Shown: positions 24,541 to 36,200 of the stretch, one piece after another
Layout of the letters: every line of letters starts with the position of its first letter
How positions within the stretch are numbered: position 1 is the stretch's first letter
NCBI GenBank assembly: GCA_003254885.1
Contig: QANT01006251.1
Location: forward strand, 62,001-126,000
DNA length: 64,000 bases
From: Purshia tridentata
Taxonomy: Eukaryota; Streptophyta; Magnoliopsida; Rosales; Rosaceae
Direction of reading: 5' to 3'
Program-made: the position numbers and the translations under genes
The notes under the pieces: generated by a model
What the model was told of the DNA's origin: nothing
The model's database searches: none
The model's input: the letters and a program-made list of their open reading frames with translations, nothing else

Positions 24541-27515
24541 ATGGCTTCGTGGCTCAAAGCTGCTGAAGGTTTGGATCCTCTACTCTCTCTCTCATTTTTT
24601 TCTTGTAATTTGTTGTTTTTTTAATATTTATTTTGGTTTTTCATTTAGATTAGAAATTTGGTCCGGTTTGATCTTATGCTGTTTGGAATATTTGAGGTAT
24701 TTTGCGAATAACATAATGTGGTGTTCTTTCTCATTGAGGCAACAAGATTGGTATGCTTGAATCTGATGCCATTGGGTTTTTATTTCCTGAATAGTTTTTG
24801 GAGTTTTGGTATTAAAAGTAGCAAGTTCAGGTTGGACTCGTAATAAACCAAAACAATGTAAGTTCATAAGTAGTTTGTATTTGTTTTTGTTTTTTTTTTG
24901 TGGAATTCACATTTCATGAATCTTGTGAAAAGGAGCTAGAGAAATTTTGTCAGTTATTTAGTTTTAGGCTTTTAGCACACGATAGATTACTGCAGATTTG
25001 GTGATTTGATAGAATCTCTCGTAAATTGCCTTATAAGCAGAGGAGCTTTGTTCTTCTTGTTATGACGCTGATATTGGCAGTTTAGGATAAATACTACTGC
25101 TGTGAAAGGAAGTCCACCTGTTACGTGGATGATTTCTTTATATTTTTTCAACAATCGACAAAAAAAAAGCAGATAAAACTTATTGGTTCAGATCAAGACT
25201 ACTTTTATTCACCATGTTCTTGAATTTAATCACAAAAGAAAATACGTTATAAAATAATCCAAATTGTAGCACTTGCACCACCCTCTTACACTACTATGTA
25301 CAATCTCTTATTCTCTCTATCATCCCTGTAGAAGCCCCACACCAGAATTCCTTATATTAATGTGCCATTTTTGTGTGCCAATGTGTAAAAGTTTATAATT
25401 TATTCTTTGGCCTCAGATTTGTTTGAAGTTGTCGATCGAAGGGCAAAGCTGGTTGTCAGTGAATTGTCAGATGAGCAGTTGGCTGCTCAGGCACAAGGTA
25501 TCATCTTTGAATTGTCTTGGAATATGTTATATACATTTTTTGTTCTGTTTTGGTTCATTGGAGGCCTATTGCACATATAGTTTACATAACAGGAGATAGC
25601 CCTGTCCCATTCTGTAAACTGCGCCATCCCTATGATCCTATCCCTAGTCTTTGGGAATGGGATGATGCCAAACTGGTACCTTTTCATATTTTTTCTACAT
25701 TGTACTCCTTGATAGTGGATCCCAGGAGATTCATCCTTGGACATTACTTTAGCAACTTACTGTCTGTCAGATGCCTTGAAGACCATCATATCTGTTGCTA
25801 ATTTTATTTTTTTGTCTTCATTTTCTGAATAACTTAGCTTCTAATGGGAAAGGCTCTCAAGCCAAGAGGAAAAAGTCAAAGACCAAGGTATTTCCAGTTT
25901 GTCTGTGAATATACATAGTACTGTTTCACACACACATGCACACATTATATCAACTTTTCTTGTCTCAGACGTTGGGTGTTTACAGGGTCAAAAGAGACTG
26001 TCCGAGAATGAATCTCCCAAAGAAAGTGATTCTGCACAGGAAAAAATTAGTACACTGACATCGCAAGTAGATGTAGCACCTCAAAAAGATAGTGATGCTC
26101 ATTTAAATGACAATGATGGGACATCCTCTGGAAATCCTGCAATCCAAATAATCAATGAGCAGCAACAGAATCTTGAGAAAGGTTCCACAGTAAGCATGCC
26201 TTTAATAGAGACACTGGCAATTGAAGTTGGTGAAAATGATGTTGGTGAAAATGATGTTGGTGCGAATGATGCTGGTGCAAATGATGCTGGTGAAGCAGAA
26301 GCTTTAGCAACTCTTTCTGATAGGGAAGCTATCACATCAACTTCAAATGGTGAGCTTGTCAATGAGATTTCTTTAGATGGTTGTGAAGAACCTCCTCTAC
26401 CGTTAGATTCAAAAGAAGTTGGGGTTGTGGGTGGAAATCAAGATGATGCTGCGCAAGGTAGCAAACATGGAGATGCAGATGTTCCTAAAAAATTTGACCA
26501 AGAGAGATCACAGTCTATAACTACCGATGCCACCAGTAACAGTGAAACTCAAGAGAAACTTGCTGATGGAAATGGGGAACCAGTGACTGAGCAAAGCAAG
26601 CAACCTGAGCTTAAAGCTGGTATTTCTTCCATTAAAGTACAGGAACAGGATCAACTTGAGGAGGTAAATTATTTATTATGGGGAGAATATCTCATAAGAG
26701 ATATACTTCATTTGTTTCTGCTTTGAATCTTACCTTTTTGCCATTTAGGCTATTATTGAGTAGTTTCTTTAGTTGGTTTGCAGGCTCAAGGATTGCTTAA
26801 AACTGCTGTTTCCACTGGTCAATCCAAAGAGGCAAGGTTAGCGAGGGTAAGCTCTACTAAACTCTGATTTTCTTTATTTCTTGTGTAATATACAGTCACA
26901 ATTCATTGAAATAGGAATGCCACTTTTCTTTCAGTCATTCTCTTACAAAAGGTCACCTTAAATTGGATAAGCCTGCTTCTCACATACTCTAAAAAGCTTT
27001 CTGACCCCTTTAGAATTTTCTTACTGGTTAAAAGTTTTCTGTTTGAATGCTTTGTTAATGCTTTGGTTTTCAATGATTAGGTTTGTGCTGGACTTTCATC
27101 GCGACTTCAAGAATACAAATCTGAAAATGCACAGCTAGAGGAACTTCTTGTGTCAGAGGTGAGACAAATTCCACTTTTTATGTCAGGGATTAAGTGAAGT
27201 TTTTAACCTAGATGCAGATGATATAATGCTATTGGTATCACTTGTCAACTGCTATTTTGATAGAGAGAGCTGAGTAAGTCATATGAGGCTCGTATAAAGC
27301 AGCTACAGAAAGATGTGTCAGCATCCAAAAGCGAAGTGACAAGAATAGAGTCAAATATGGTTGAGGCCTTGGCAGCAAAGAATTCTGAAATTGAAGCACT
27401 TGTCAGTTCCATGGATACACTTAAGAAACAGGCTGCTTTATCTGAAGGGAATCTGGCTTCATTGCAGGTACATTGCACTCACCATAATCAGTTGTTGTTG
27501 CATAATCTTCCTTCT

Positions 27516-27551
<36 letters not shown>

Positions 27552-30500
27552 ACTATCAATGGACGTAGTGAGAGACTTTAGGAATACCAAGGGCTGGTTT
27601 GTGTGAAGTACCTTGTTCATTTTTTTTCAGTATTATATTATTTTATTGATTTGATGCACCCGTTATACCAATTAGTGCAATTATGGATGCTCTTGACTTG
27701 GATTTTTACTAGTTGAGGCTTTGATAATAGTTTGAGTTTTTTAATCAGGCAAACATGGAGTCTATGATGAGAAATAGGGAACTGACGGAGACACGGATGA
27801 TGCAGGTTAGATTTATGATTTTTCCTTGCATGTATTTGGATCCTAGCATATACTGTTTTTATCAATAGATACTGAAATGAGTGATAATATATTCTTCAGG
27901 CTCTACGGGAGGAGTTGGCTTCTGTAGAACGGAGAGCAGAAGAAGAGCATGCCGCCCATAATGCTACCAAAATGGTTTGCACCCGGAACAAACTATTATT
28001 AATAATTTTGTCTTTCTGGTTGTTTTGGTGCAGTATGATGATCACTTTCTGGAAAAACAGGCTGCGATGGAAAGGGAAGTAGAATTGGAACATAGAGCCC
28101 TTGAGGCATCCACAGCCCTTGCAAGGATCCAGGTAAAGTAAGCGCTTTTCAAGTTTGTGATTGCCTTAATTAATACAGTAATACAAGAATCTTTCCTAGA
28201 TGAGAATATTTCTTTATTCTCCTTTGTCTTTTTAAATATCAAAGATTAATAACATTCTTAGTTTCTATAATTCATTGTTATGTCGACAAAGATGATGCAT
28301 TTTCATCCTTTTCTAGGTTTTCCAGAGAATTATATATCCATTAGTTTGAGCATAATTTACTCAATGTTGTAAATGCTTCCCTGTTCAGAGAATAGCGGAT
28401 GAGAGGACAGCAAAGGCATTGGAGCTTGAGCAGAAAATGGCATTGCTTGAGGTAGAAGCAACATTCTAAATTATTTTGCACTAAGGTTTGTGTCCAATTG
28501 CTGAAACAAAATACTGTCATAAGCCTCTTAAATAATTAGCACTATATGCCATCAGGTTGAATGCGCCAATTTAAACCAAGAGCTGCAAGATATGGAAGCT
28601 CGTGCTCGGCGTGGGCAAAAGAAGTTACCGGAAGAGGCAAATCAAGTGATTCAGGTATTCCTTGTGTCCATTAAAATCTGACCGCTTGGACTTGCATTCA
28701 GGCATTGTAGATTTTGTTACAAATCCCCTCAGTAACATATAATTCCTGCTGCCTAAAAAAAATTTAATGAATTAATTCAGTTGTTCTTTGTGTAATTAAT
28801 ATTTCATACTTTTGGTTTTCCAAAATGTCTTGGGGATTTCTAAATGCTGTTGGATATCAGATATTACGTGTTATATTTGTAAATGTATGCATTTTACATC
28901 TTTTGTTATACCAAGGTTAAATTACTTTGAGATAGCATAAAATTACTTTGCATACAATTGGTGATATTAGATATCATTTTGTTTGCCTACCATTGATATA
29001 GCATGAAATTAATAGCACATAAGGAAAATTTCTATTTGTTATTGCCATTATTCATTTTGATAATTTTGATAGAGTGCTTCAGTAGAGGCCCAATTAGTTG
29101 AATATAATTAAATTATCTGAACATTATTGTACTCGCTTACAGCTATGAATATTAAGATGCAGGCATGGCAGGAAGAAGTGGAACGTGCACGCCAAGGACA
29201 GAGGGATGCAGAGGGCAAGCTTTCTTCTTTGGAGGTAAGTGAAATCTGTTTCTTGCCTAATAGTGTTGTTATGATCAATTTGTATCATTGCATTTTGAAT
29301 TTCTTTGTTTTGTTGAATGACTTTTTTTTCTGAAACTTATTGATATGTTTGATGTCAGGTTGAAGTGCAAAAAATGAGAGTTGAAATGGCTGCCATGAAG
29401 AGAGATGCGGAACATTACTCGCGTCAGGTGATCTCTGATTTTTAAGCTCACACATATTTTATTTTATTTTGTTTGTACTGAACTTTTCACATCTGGTGCC
29501 ATTTATTTATTTTGATACTGTTTATTCTGGGGTGGCAACCTTATTTATAATTCATGATTTGTGTCAAGTTGAATTTAGGATGTCCTTAAGCACTGGCTTC
29601 TGACATGTAGTGGATACTTTATTTCATAGAATTGTTTGTTTCTGTGACATTACATCTAAAGAGGATGTGTCATAGTGCTGGTAGAAAATTTAGACAAAAA
29701 AAAGCATCATCTCAGTTACTAGGGTTGGCTACACAATCTATTGTCATTCAGCATTACAGAGCCATGTGACTGTTAGTTTGTTAGTCACATTTCCTTCCTT
29801 GGATCCTGACCTACCCCTGCTCTCTGTCTCTTCATGTTATAATGAGTGCTACTATATATAGATCATTCTTAGCATTACATTATTTATTGGTTACATCTTC
29901 CATTTTGCAGGAGCATATGGAGCTAGAGAAAAGATACCGTGAACTTACTGATTTATTGGTAATTTCAACTCAACGATACTTATTTACACGATCAGTTACA
30001 TGTTGGGTGTTTATGATGAGTAGTTGTATTCTATCTGTTTTTCAGTACTACAAGCAAACACAATTAGAAACCATGGCTAGTGAAAAAGCTGCAGCAGAGT
30101 TTCAACTGGAGAAGGAATTGAAGCGTCTCCAGGAAGCGCAGGTCTGTCCTTGGGTGCTTTATGCTGCGTGCTTGATAGTGTATTTATATAGATTCTAGAG
30201 TGGAGTTAGTTTTTAATTTTATTTTTATATCATTGTTGCCCTTTTTCATGGGGTTCATTTGTATTGAACAGGTAGAGGCCGAAAGAAGTAGATTTTCCCG
30301 TCGGGCATCATCATCCTGGGAAGAAGACACTGAAATGAAAGAACTCGAGTATGTTGATTCTTTAAGTAACTCATATAATCATATACGACTTCTCTTGATT
30401 TTCTTGGCACATTTTTAGTACTATGAATAATGTTATATTCATTGGTTTTTACAGATGTTATTGTAGCTTGTTTAAACATATGTCATTGTATGTGCTGTTG

Positions 30501-31122
30501 TAGTCTGTTGTCAGTTCATTGTTGTTTTAAGCTTTGGAAACTTATTAAAAACTAATATCTGCAGGCCTCTTCCCTTGTATCACCGTCATATGGTTGGGGC
30601 AAGCAGACAGGTAATTCAGTTCTTATATCTCACACTTGATCTCCATTTTTTTAGCCTGAATCAGACTCTCAGAGTTTGACCTTGTCTCATGCAGTTGCAA
30701 AAGGCAGCAAAGCTATTAGATTCAGGAGCTGTCAGGGCCACAAGATTCCTCTGGCGGTATCCAACAGCTCGAGTTATCTTGCTTTTCTACCTGGTAAAAC
30801 AGATAAAAATGTGATTATAATGGGTCTAATTATGAAGACATATTATGTGGAATGATTTAAATCACAAAATAATTGTAATAAAACGTATGCAGGTATTTGT
30901 ACATCTCTTCTTGATGTATTTGCTGCATCGCCTTCAGGTATGGATATGTTGCCATCTTCACAGTTTGTATGAGAGGCCAATATTATCGGGCATTCGACAA
31001 TGATTGCCAATAAATATACCTCATTTTGAACCTGTTTGTAACTTCGTACTTTTATGCAGGCACAAGCAGACGATTTTTCTGCTAGAGAAGTTGCAGAGTC
31101 TATGGGACTTGCTAACACTTAA
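24541..31122 (+). CDS. GC1: Golgin candidate 1 (golgin-84 type Golgi tether)
   Basis: C-tail-anchored coiled-coil tether of the Golgi rim. I read 21 exons: 24541-24568, 25417-25497, 25838-25887, 25986-26663, 26784-26846, 27081-27158, 27264-27467, 27749-27805, 27900-27974, 28061-28132, 28389-28451, 28556-28654, 29163-29234, 29359-29427, 29911-29958, 30046-30141, 30272-30348, 30565-30610, 30695-30793, 30893-30937 and 31060-31122. They sum to 2163 nt, or 720 aa, with no break. The N-terminus MASWLKAAEDLFEVVDRRAK matches Arabidopsis GC1. An acidic low-complexity region in exon 4 contains a 15-bp coding minisatellite. A long coiled coil follows (QLEEAQGLLKTAVSTGQSKE, AELEQKM-like heptads, RDAEHYSRQEH, YYKQTQLETMASEKAAAEFQ). 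The end carries LLDSGAVRATRFLWRYPTAR and the anchor VILLFYLVFVHLFLMYLLHR. The cytosol-facing coiled coil and luminal tail follow from the family. Confidence 0.95.
26226..26300 (+). repeat. Coding minisatellite in golgin exon 4 (15-bp unit)
   Basis: Four tandem 15-base units (GTTGGTGAAAATGAT twice, then GTTGGTGCGAATGAT and GCTGGTGCAAATGAT), plus a partial fifth, encode the pentapeptide V/A-G-E/A-N-D. The unit length is a multiple of three, so copy number can change without a frameshift. It lies in the poorly conserved acidic region before the coiled coil. Confidence 0.95.
27520..27549. repeat. (CT)n microsatellite in golgin intron 7
   Basis: An uninterrupted CT dinucleotide run just downstream of exon 7. 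It is expected to be polymorphic and has no coding effect. Confidence 0.9.
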
Positions 31123-33200
31123 CTTCATGATTTGGTTGTTGATCCTTGTCAGAAGCTACTGCCACAAAAATCCTCAAAGTTTTAAGAATGATGCATCTAA
31201 TAATTATGAGAAGTAAAATGGGATTGAAGCTTGATCAGGGGACTAAGAGAGGCCATGGCCCCTGTAAATTTTGAAGAAAAAAACGAATCATATAAGTTGT
31301 AGAATACGAATGTGTTGAGCATGTGTGTAACTTGTAAATACATTTTTTATTCTCGTCTATTCAATTCTACTTTTGAATTACATTTAAATCAAATGTCAAT
31401 TATTGTACGATGAAAAGTCATGACTAGGCTTGCACTTGCAAAAGCTTGACTGATGAGAAGTCATGACTCGGCTTCCCTTGTAAAGAGAATCTGAGTGGTG
31501 AATGGTGATCGGATCAGAAAGAGAAAACAAAGAAAAGAAAGAATCTTTCTGTGGGATATGACTGGTGTGTTAGTCGAGAGCAGATATTAGGTATCAGGCT
31601 TTGAATCAAACCCATTGAAATTTTTATTCTTTTCATTTTTCTCGCTCTTCTTTTCTTTCAATGGCTTTGATTAAGTATGGTATAGAATCAGCTCTCGTCT
31701 TAATCAATGGACAAAAGCTATAAAAGCTAACGGCAAAAAAAAAAAAGCTATAAAAGTTAGAAGGAAACATGAACTTAGTGAGGAAGGAAACATGAACTTG
31801 GTGTGAAAGGATGGAAATATGAACTTGTTGTGGAAGGAAGGTAAAGCGTTTCAATCTAGTCAAACAAGTCATGAACTGTAGGTCCGGACTCCGTAGTGAC
31901 ATATCTCTTTATAGGCTCATAGCTTGAAGCAACTTTATTTTCTTGAGTTTACTAAATGTGTTCAATAATACAATTTTTCATTCATAATCTGCAGTGCTAT
32001 GACATACAATATATTTAATGATAAAAAAAAAAATTCTAACAATTAACAAGAAATTACGGAATTAAATTTTAGATTTTGATAAAATTTCAATAGTTTAAAA
32101 ATATAGAAATTTTGAAAATTTTTTTGACTTTGTTAAAAATTTAGATTACAACAATTAAAACTTTTAACACAATTTCAATAATTTCAATTCAGTATATTTT
32201 GAGATTTCAAAAAAATAGAAATTTCAGAAAATTTTATTCATTATGAAACCATATTTAAGGTTAATTGTTTGTATTGTAGAATTTTTTATATATTATAATT
32301 TATCACCAATGAACAGTTACAATCTATAACGATAAAGATTGTTGATGTCAAGGAAAAAGACCTACATTGACATGATCGATCAAAGCTTTAAGAAGAGCTC
32401 TTTACCAAGAAAAATAAAAGCTTTTAAAAAAAGCTCATCAGAATCTGGGCAGTAGAAAATATAAGTGTCCCATGGTTAAAAACCGGTCTGTGTATTAAAC
32501 TCGATGAAACTTTGCCTGGGAAGTGGGAGGGAACCCACAAATTACCAATTAGCACTTAAAATTTCACCAGTGAATATATGAAGCTCATCCTAATACCTTT
32601 TTTTCTTCAGGGTATATTCGTCACTTTAGTCCCTCTTCTTTCTCAGTTGTTCATCTCTCGTCTCTGTTACTCTGTATCTGAAGCTTTCATTCACCGAGCA
32701 AAACAGAGCACTTCACTTCTACTCTCAGACACATGCATACAGCCCCACTTGGTTGCCGAACCCTAATTTCCAATACAACCTTTACCATAAAATTGAAGTG
32801 AAATAATAATACTGAGGATCAGCACTGCAGCGAATTCAGTTCAGTAGTAGGGGTCATCTTCAACTTCAGATAGATACTATCCTCTGCATTTCAACTCTTC
32901 TCATATCAATCTTATCTATCTAACCTCAACCTCCACCTCCGGTTTATTAGACTATTAGTTTTGGTGTAAATTCAAAGAACGAAATTATTATTGTTTTTTG
33001 CTTTCTAATTCGAACCCAATGATTGATATTTTTGGCGGCAAATGTTAAATGCTAATAGCAGTTTCCAGTTTCCAATAGAGTATAAAAGCGACAAAAATAT
33101 CAGTTTCCAAGAAATACAAAAAAGCCCAATAAAGTTGATTGTTTTCGAATTTTGTGACGACAGGAGACAACAGAAGAAGAAGAAGAAGAAGTTGAGCACA
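31123..33200. other. Golgin 3' flank and RDR upstream region, no gene
   Basis: The first ~250 bases are the golgin 3' UTR region. Then come a small tandem repeat (31761-31841), an AT-rich segment (about 32020-32300), and CT-rich sequence leading to the RDR gene (32580-33200). I see no conserved ORF on either strand. Confidence 0.5.
31761..31841. repeat. Short tandem repeat, ~23-27 bp unit, three copies
   Basis: Units start with AAGGAAACATGAACTTAGTG, AAGGAAACATGAACTTGGTG and AAGGATGGAAATATGAACTT. Non-coding and imperfect. Confidence 0.8.
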
Positions 33201-36200
33201 ATGTACCAGAACAACAGCGACAACAAGATGATGGAACACAGTCTAGTCCCAAGTTCAACAGTCTCAGCCATGGGCGAAGTAGCAGTGTATCTACCTGAGT
33301 CAGTGGAGCAATGGCTGAACCGAATCTGCGTGGAGAAGAACCAAACCCAGCCGGAGGCCAATGTCCGACGTCGACTTGCCTCCATCGGCGAACAACTCTC
33401 GCTGGAGCTCCTACAACAAATCTACTACGGCAAACCGATCAAAACCACTCTGACTCGATACATCAATTACCTGCTCGATAAACCAGAATATAATTCCTCC
33501 TCCTCCTCTCATTCCCCTTCAAAATCTGTCCGTACTTCTCTATTTCAAACTCCGTCCTCTTCTTCTTGTATCACTCCTTCTCCTCCTCCTCCTGCTGCAT
33601 GGGTCGTACCGCTTTTCGCGAGCCCTCAAGGTCAGACATTTACATCCTTAATTTGATCATAATCTTAAACCCACTTCTGTCTCTCTGTGCGAGTATGTGT
33701 GTGTGTGTTGGTGCAGGTGAGACTGTCACTGGTCGGTCTCCAGTTGTAGAGAAACTCGGATACAATGGACAACAATCGCCATATTCCTCTGCTTCGCCTT
33801 CGAAACCTGTCCGTGCTTCTCCATATCATAGCCACTCTGCTTCTATTACTCCTGTACGACTTCACATGAGCCCCAATGGTTTGTCATTCCTCTCACCCTC
33901 CACAAGCCTTTGCAATTTTCCACATATTTATCAATTTCTGTTGAGTCTCAGTCTGTGTTGGTACAGGTGAGACTGCCACTCGGTCCCCGCTTCTACAGCA
34001 ACATGAAGGCCATACACAGGCACGGTTAGAAGCTCTGAGTGAACTCGAGTTCAGAAAGCAGTTTCTATTATTAAGTTACGGTGGAGGGTATGAGAAAGCT
34101 TGCTTATTTGGTTTTGTAGTTAATCTTGATTAATATTTTCATCTGATTTTGGATGCCTTTTTAACTTTTTTTTTTTTTTTTTTTTTTTGTTGTTAGGANT
34201 TTTTTTTTTTTTTTTGGTTTTTGTTGTTAGGATGACATTAAACAATGTAATAACAGCAGAGGATATTAGGAGCTGGAAAAATTTGCCAATACGAGCATTC
34301 GAGGCCAAAGTTTGGGAAGTTATGGGTCAAAAATGCATAGACAAAAAAGACCGACGATTGGTAACTATAACTCTCTGATTCTTGCTCATCTGAAAATTAA
34401 TGGTTCACGTTCACCATATTAATTGATTTTTACTCTTTTCCTGCTCTATTTCTATTACAGTCCCAGGAAACAATGTCGGAATTTCAACCATGTTCACTGT
34501 CATTAGGAATTCAGGCATTTCAATTTGGGTGCCTTTCTCCTTTTTAATAACAAATTCCTTGGGTAATTGGCAGTCCGGCTCACCTGAGGGACAAGTGAGG
34601 GATAACCCATTCAAGGGTTGGATTTACTTCAATGAATTATAAATTTCACAATTGTTCCAACCATTAAATGTGTTGTCTCTCATCTTAAGTCCCTTAGGTT
34701 AGGTGACCGGACTGGGGCATTTAGTTACAGAATATTCTTACTTCACACTGACTGTTTGTAGCTTATTCCCTGCATGAATGATTCATAGCAATCCTAGCCA
34801 AGTACAAATAAATAAATGAACAAAGTTGATCAGGGAATGATGCAATTATTGACAAATTAAAGAGTAGGATCATAATTCTTAATGATTTTATATAGCCAAC
34901 TACCTTTGCTGAAAATTCCATTACTACTGGGAAGAAATCTAATCTTTTTCTAACTACCCTAGTTAAAACTATTTTAATCATTATTTTTATACATTGGAGA
35001 TGTAAATTTAATTAATTAGTTCTAGAATTCACTGAGTTAATTCAGAGATTAAAGTATTCATTGATAAATTCTTTAATACAGGCATCACCCAACCTTGTTA
35101 GTATCCATTGCTATATCCTGGTGAACCTTTCATGTTATTGGTGTATTGTAGGCAGTTGATTGGGATTCTCGAAAAACACACATTTACCATTGTTATGTTT
35201 CTAAGGATGGGAGATACATATTCAAGGTTTGTACTTCTATCCCCACTATATTTGTAATCACTCACAAACATATCTTTGCATACTTGCATAGAATGTAGGT
35301 AATCATAATTTACATCCAATCATGAAATGTGGTATCACTGTATCAGTAACACCTATGGGTCTACTGAAGGAACCAGGTGGAATCAGGTGCTCTGCTTAGT
35401 TCTTGTGGGCGGTTTGAAGTTCAAATCTTGAAACCTTTTGGATTTAATTTCATGAGTCACATTAGATAGAAATTCATTTTATACACGCAGCAAATGAGTT
35501 TAGATGCTTCTATTCCATTTTCTTGAAGTCTAAAGCTCCCACTCGCTATGTGTAATTGCATGTCTGCAATTCTTTTCTTGAAAATGAAAACAAGAAATTT
35601 CCACTGGGATGGATGCATTCATTTTTCTTTAAGGGTACTAATATCTTCATGTTGCTGTCATTGTTGACTTGTCATTTTGCAGACGTTGTATGAATAATAT
35701 TTCCTTTGACTTTTAACTCAGGGCCCCTTTATAAACAAAGCAAAAACTCACCTACAAAAAGTTTTAGGAGATGACAATGTTTTGATGGTGAAATTTGCCG
35801 GAGAGGTGACTGAGACTGGTCCCAGTACTCGTTACAATAATAATTATGCTACATATAGCAAGGTCGCAAGAGAAGGGATTCTTGTTGGCTTGCGACACTA
35901 TCGTTTCTTTGGTATGCCTTGAATGACTTCTTATGATGAATTTTGAATTTCCAATGTTTAAGAAGTTTTACTTCCCTTACATATTGTGAGATCAGTTACA
36001 TTAGTACTATTGTGTACCTTTCTTGATTGGGTTCATAACTCTAATTACCTTATGTGACATAATAAGCTTAATATAATGCATGTTTGAGAACAAAAAGAAC
36101 AAGTTGTGAAATCATTATAGTTTATTATTTCCATGTTACTATGATCACACATACACAATTGAGACTAGCAATCAGCGATCTGAACAAGCTTAACAATCTT

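Noticed and set aside
28031-28060. Alternative splice acceptor (GGTGCAG) before golgin exon 10
   Set aside because: Using it would add out-of-family sequence; the acceptor at 28060 restores the conserved AAMEREVELEHRA reading.
33042-33200. In-frame extension upstream of the RDR ATG at 33201
   Set aside because: The extension reads low-complexity lysine-rich sequence from a poly-A/GAA tract and does not look like family sequence; the 33201 start is followed directly by a plausible N-terminus.
35330-35460. Possible SINE in an RDR intron (GGTTTGAAGTTCAAATC resembles a Pol III B box)
   Set aside because: Only the B-box-like stretch is suggestive; the ends and tail could not be identified.
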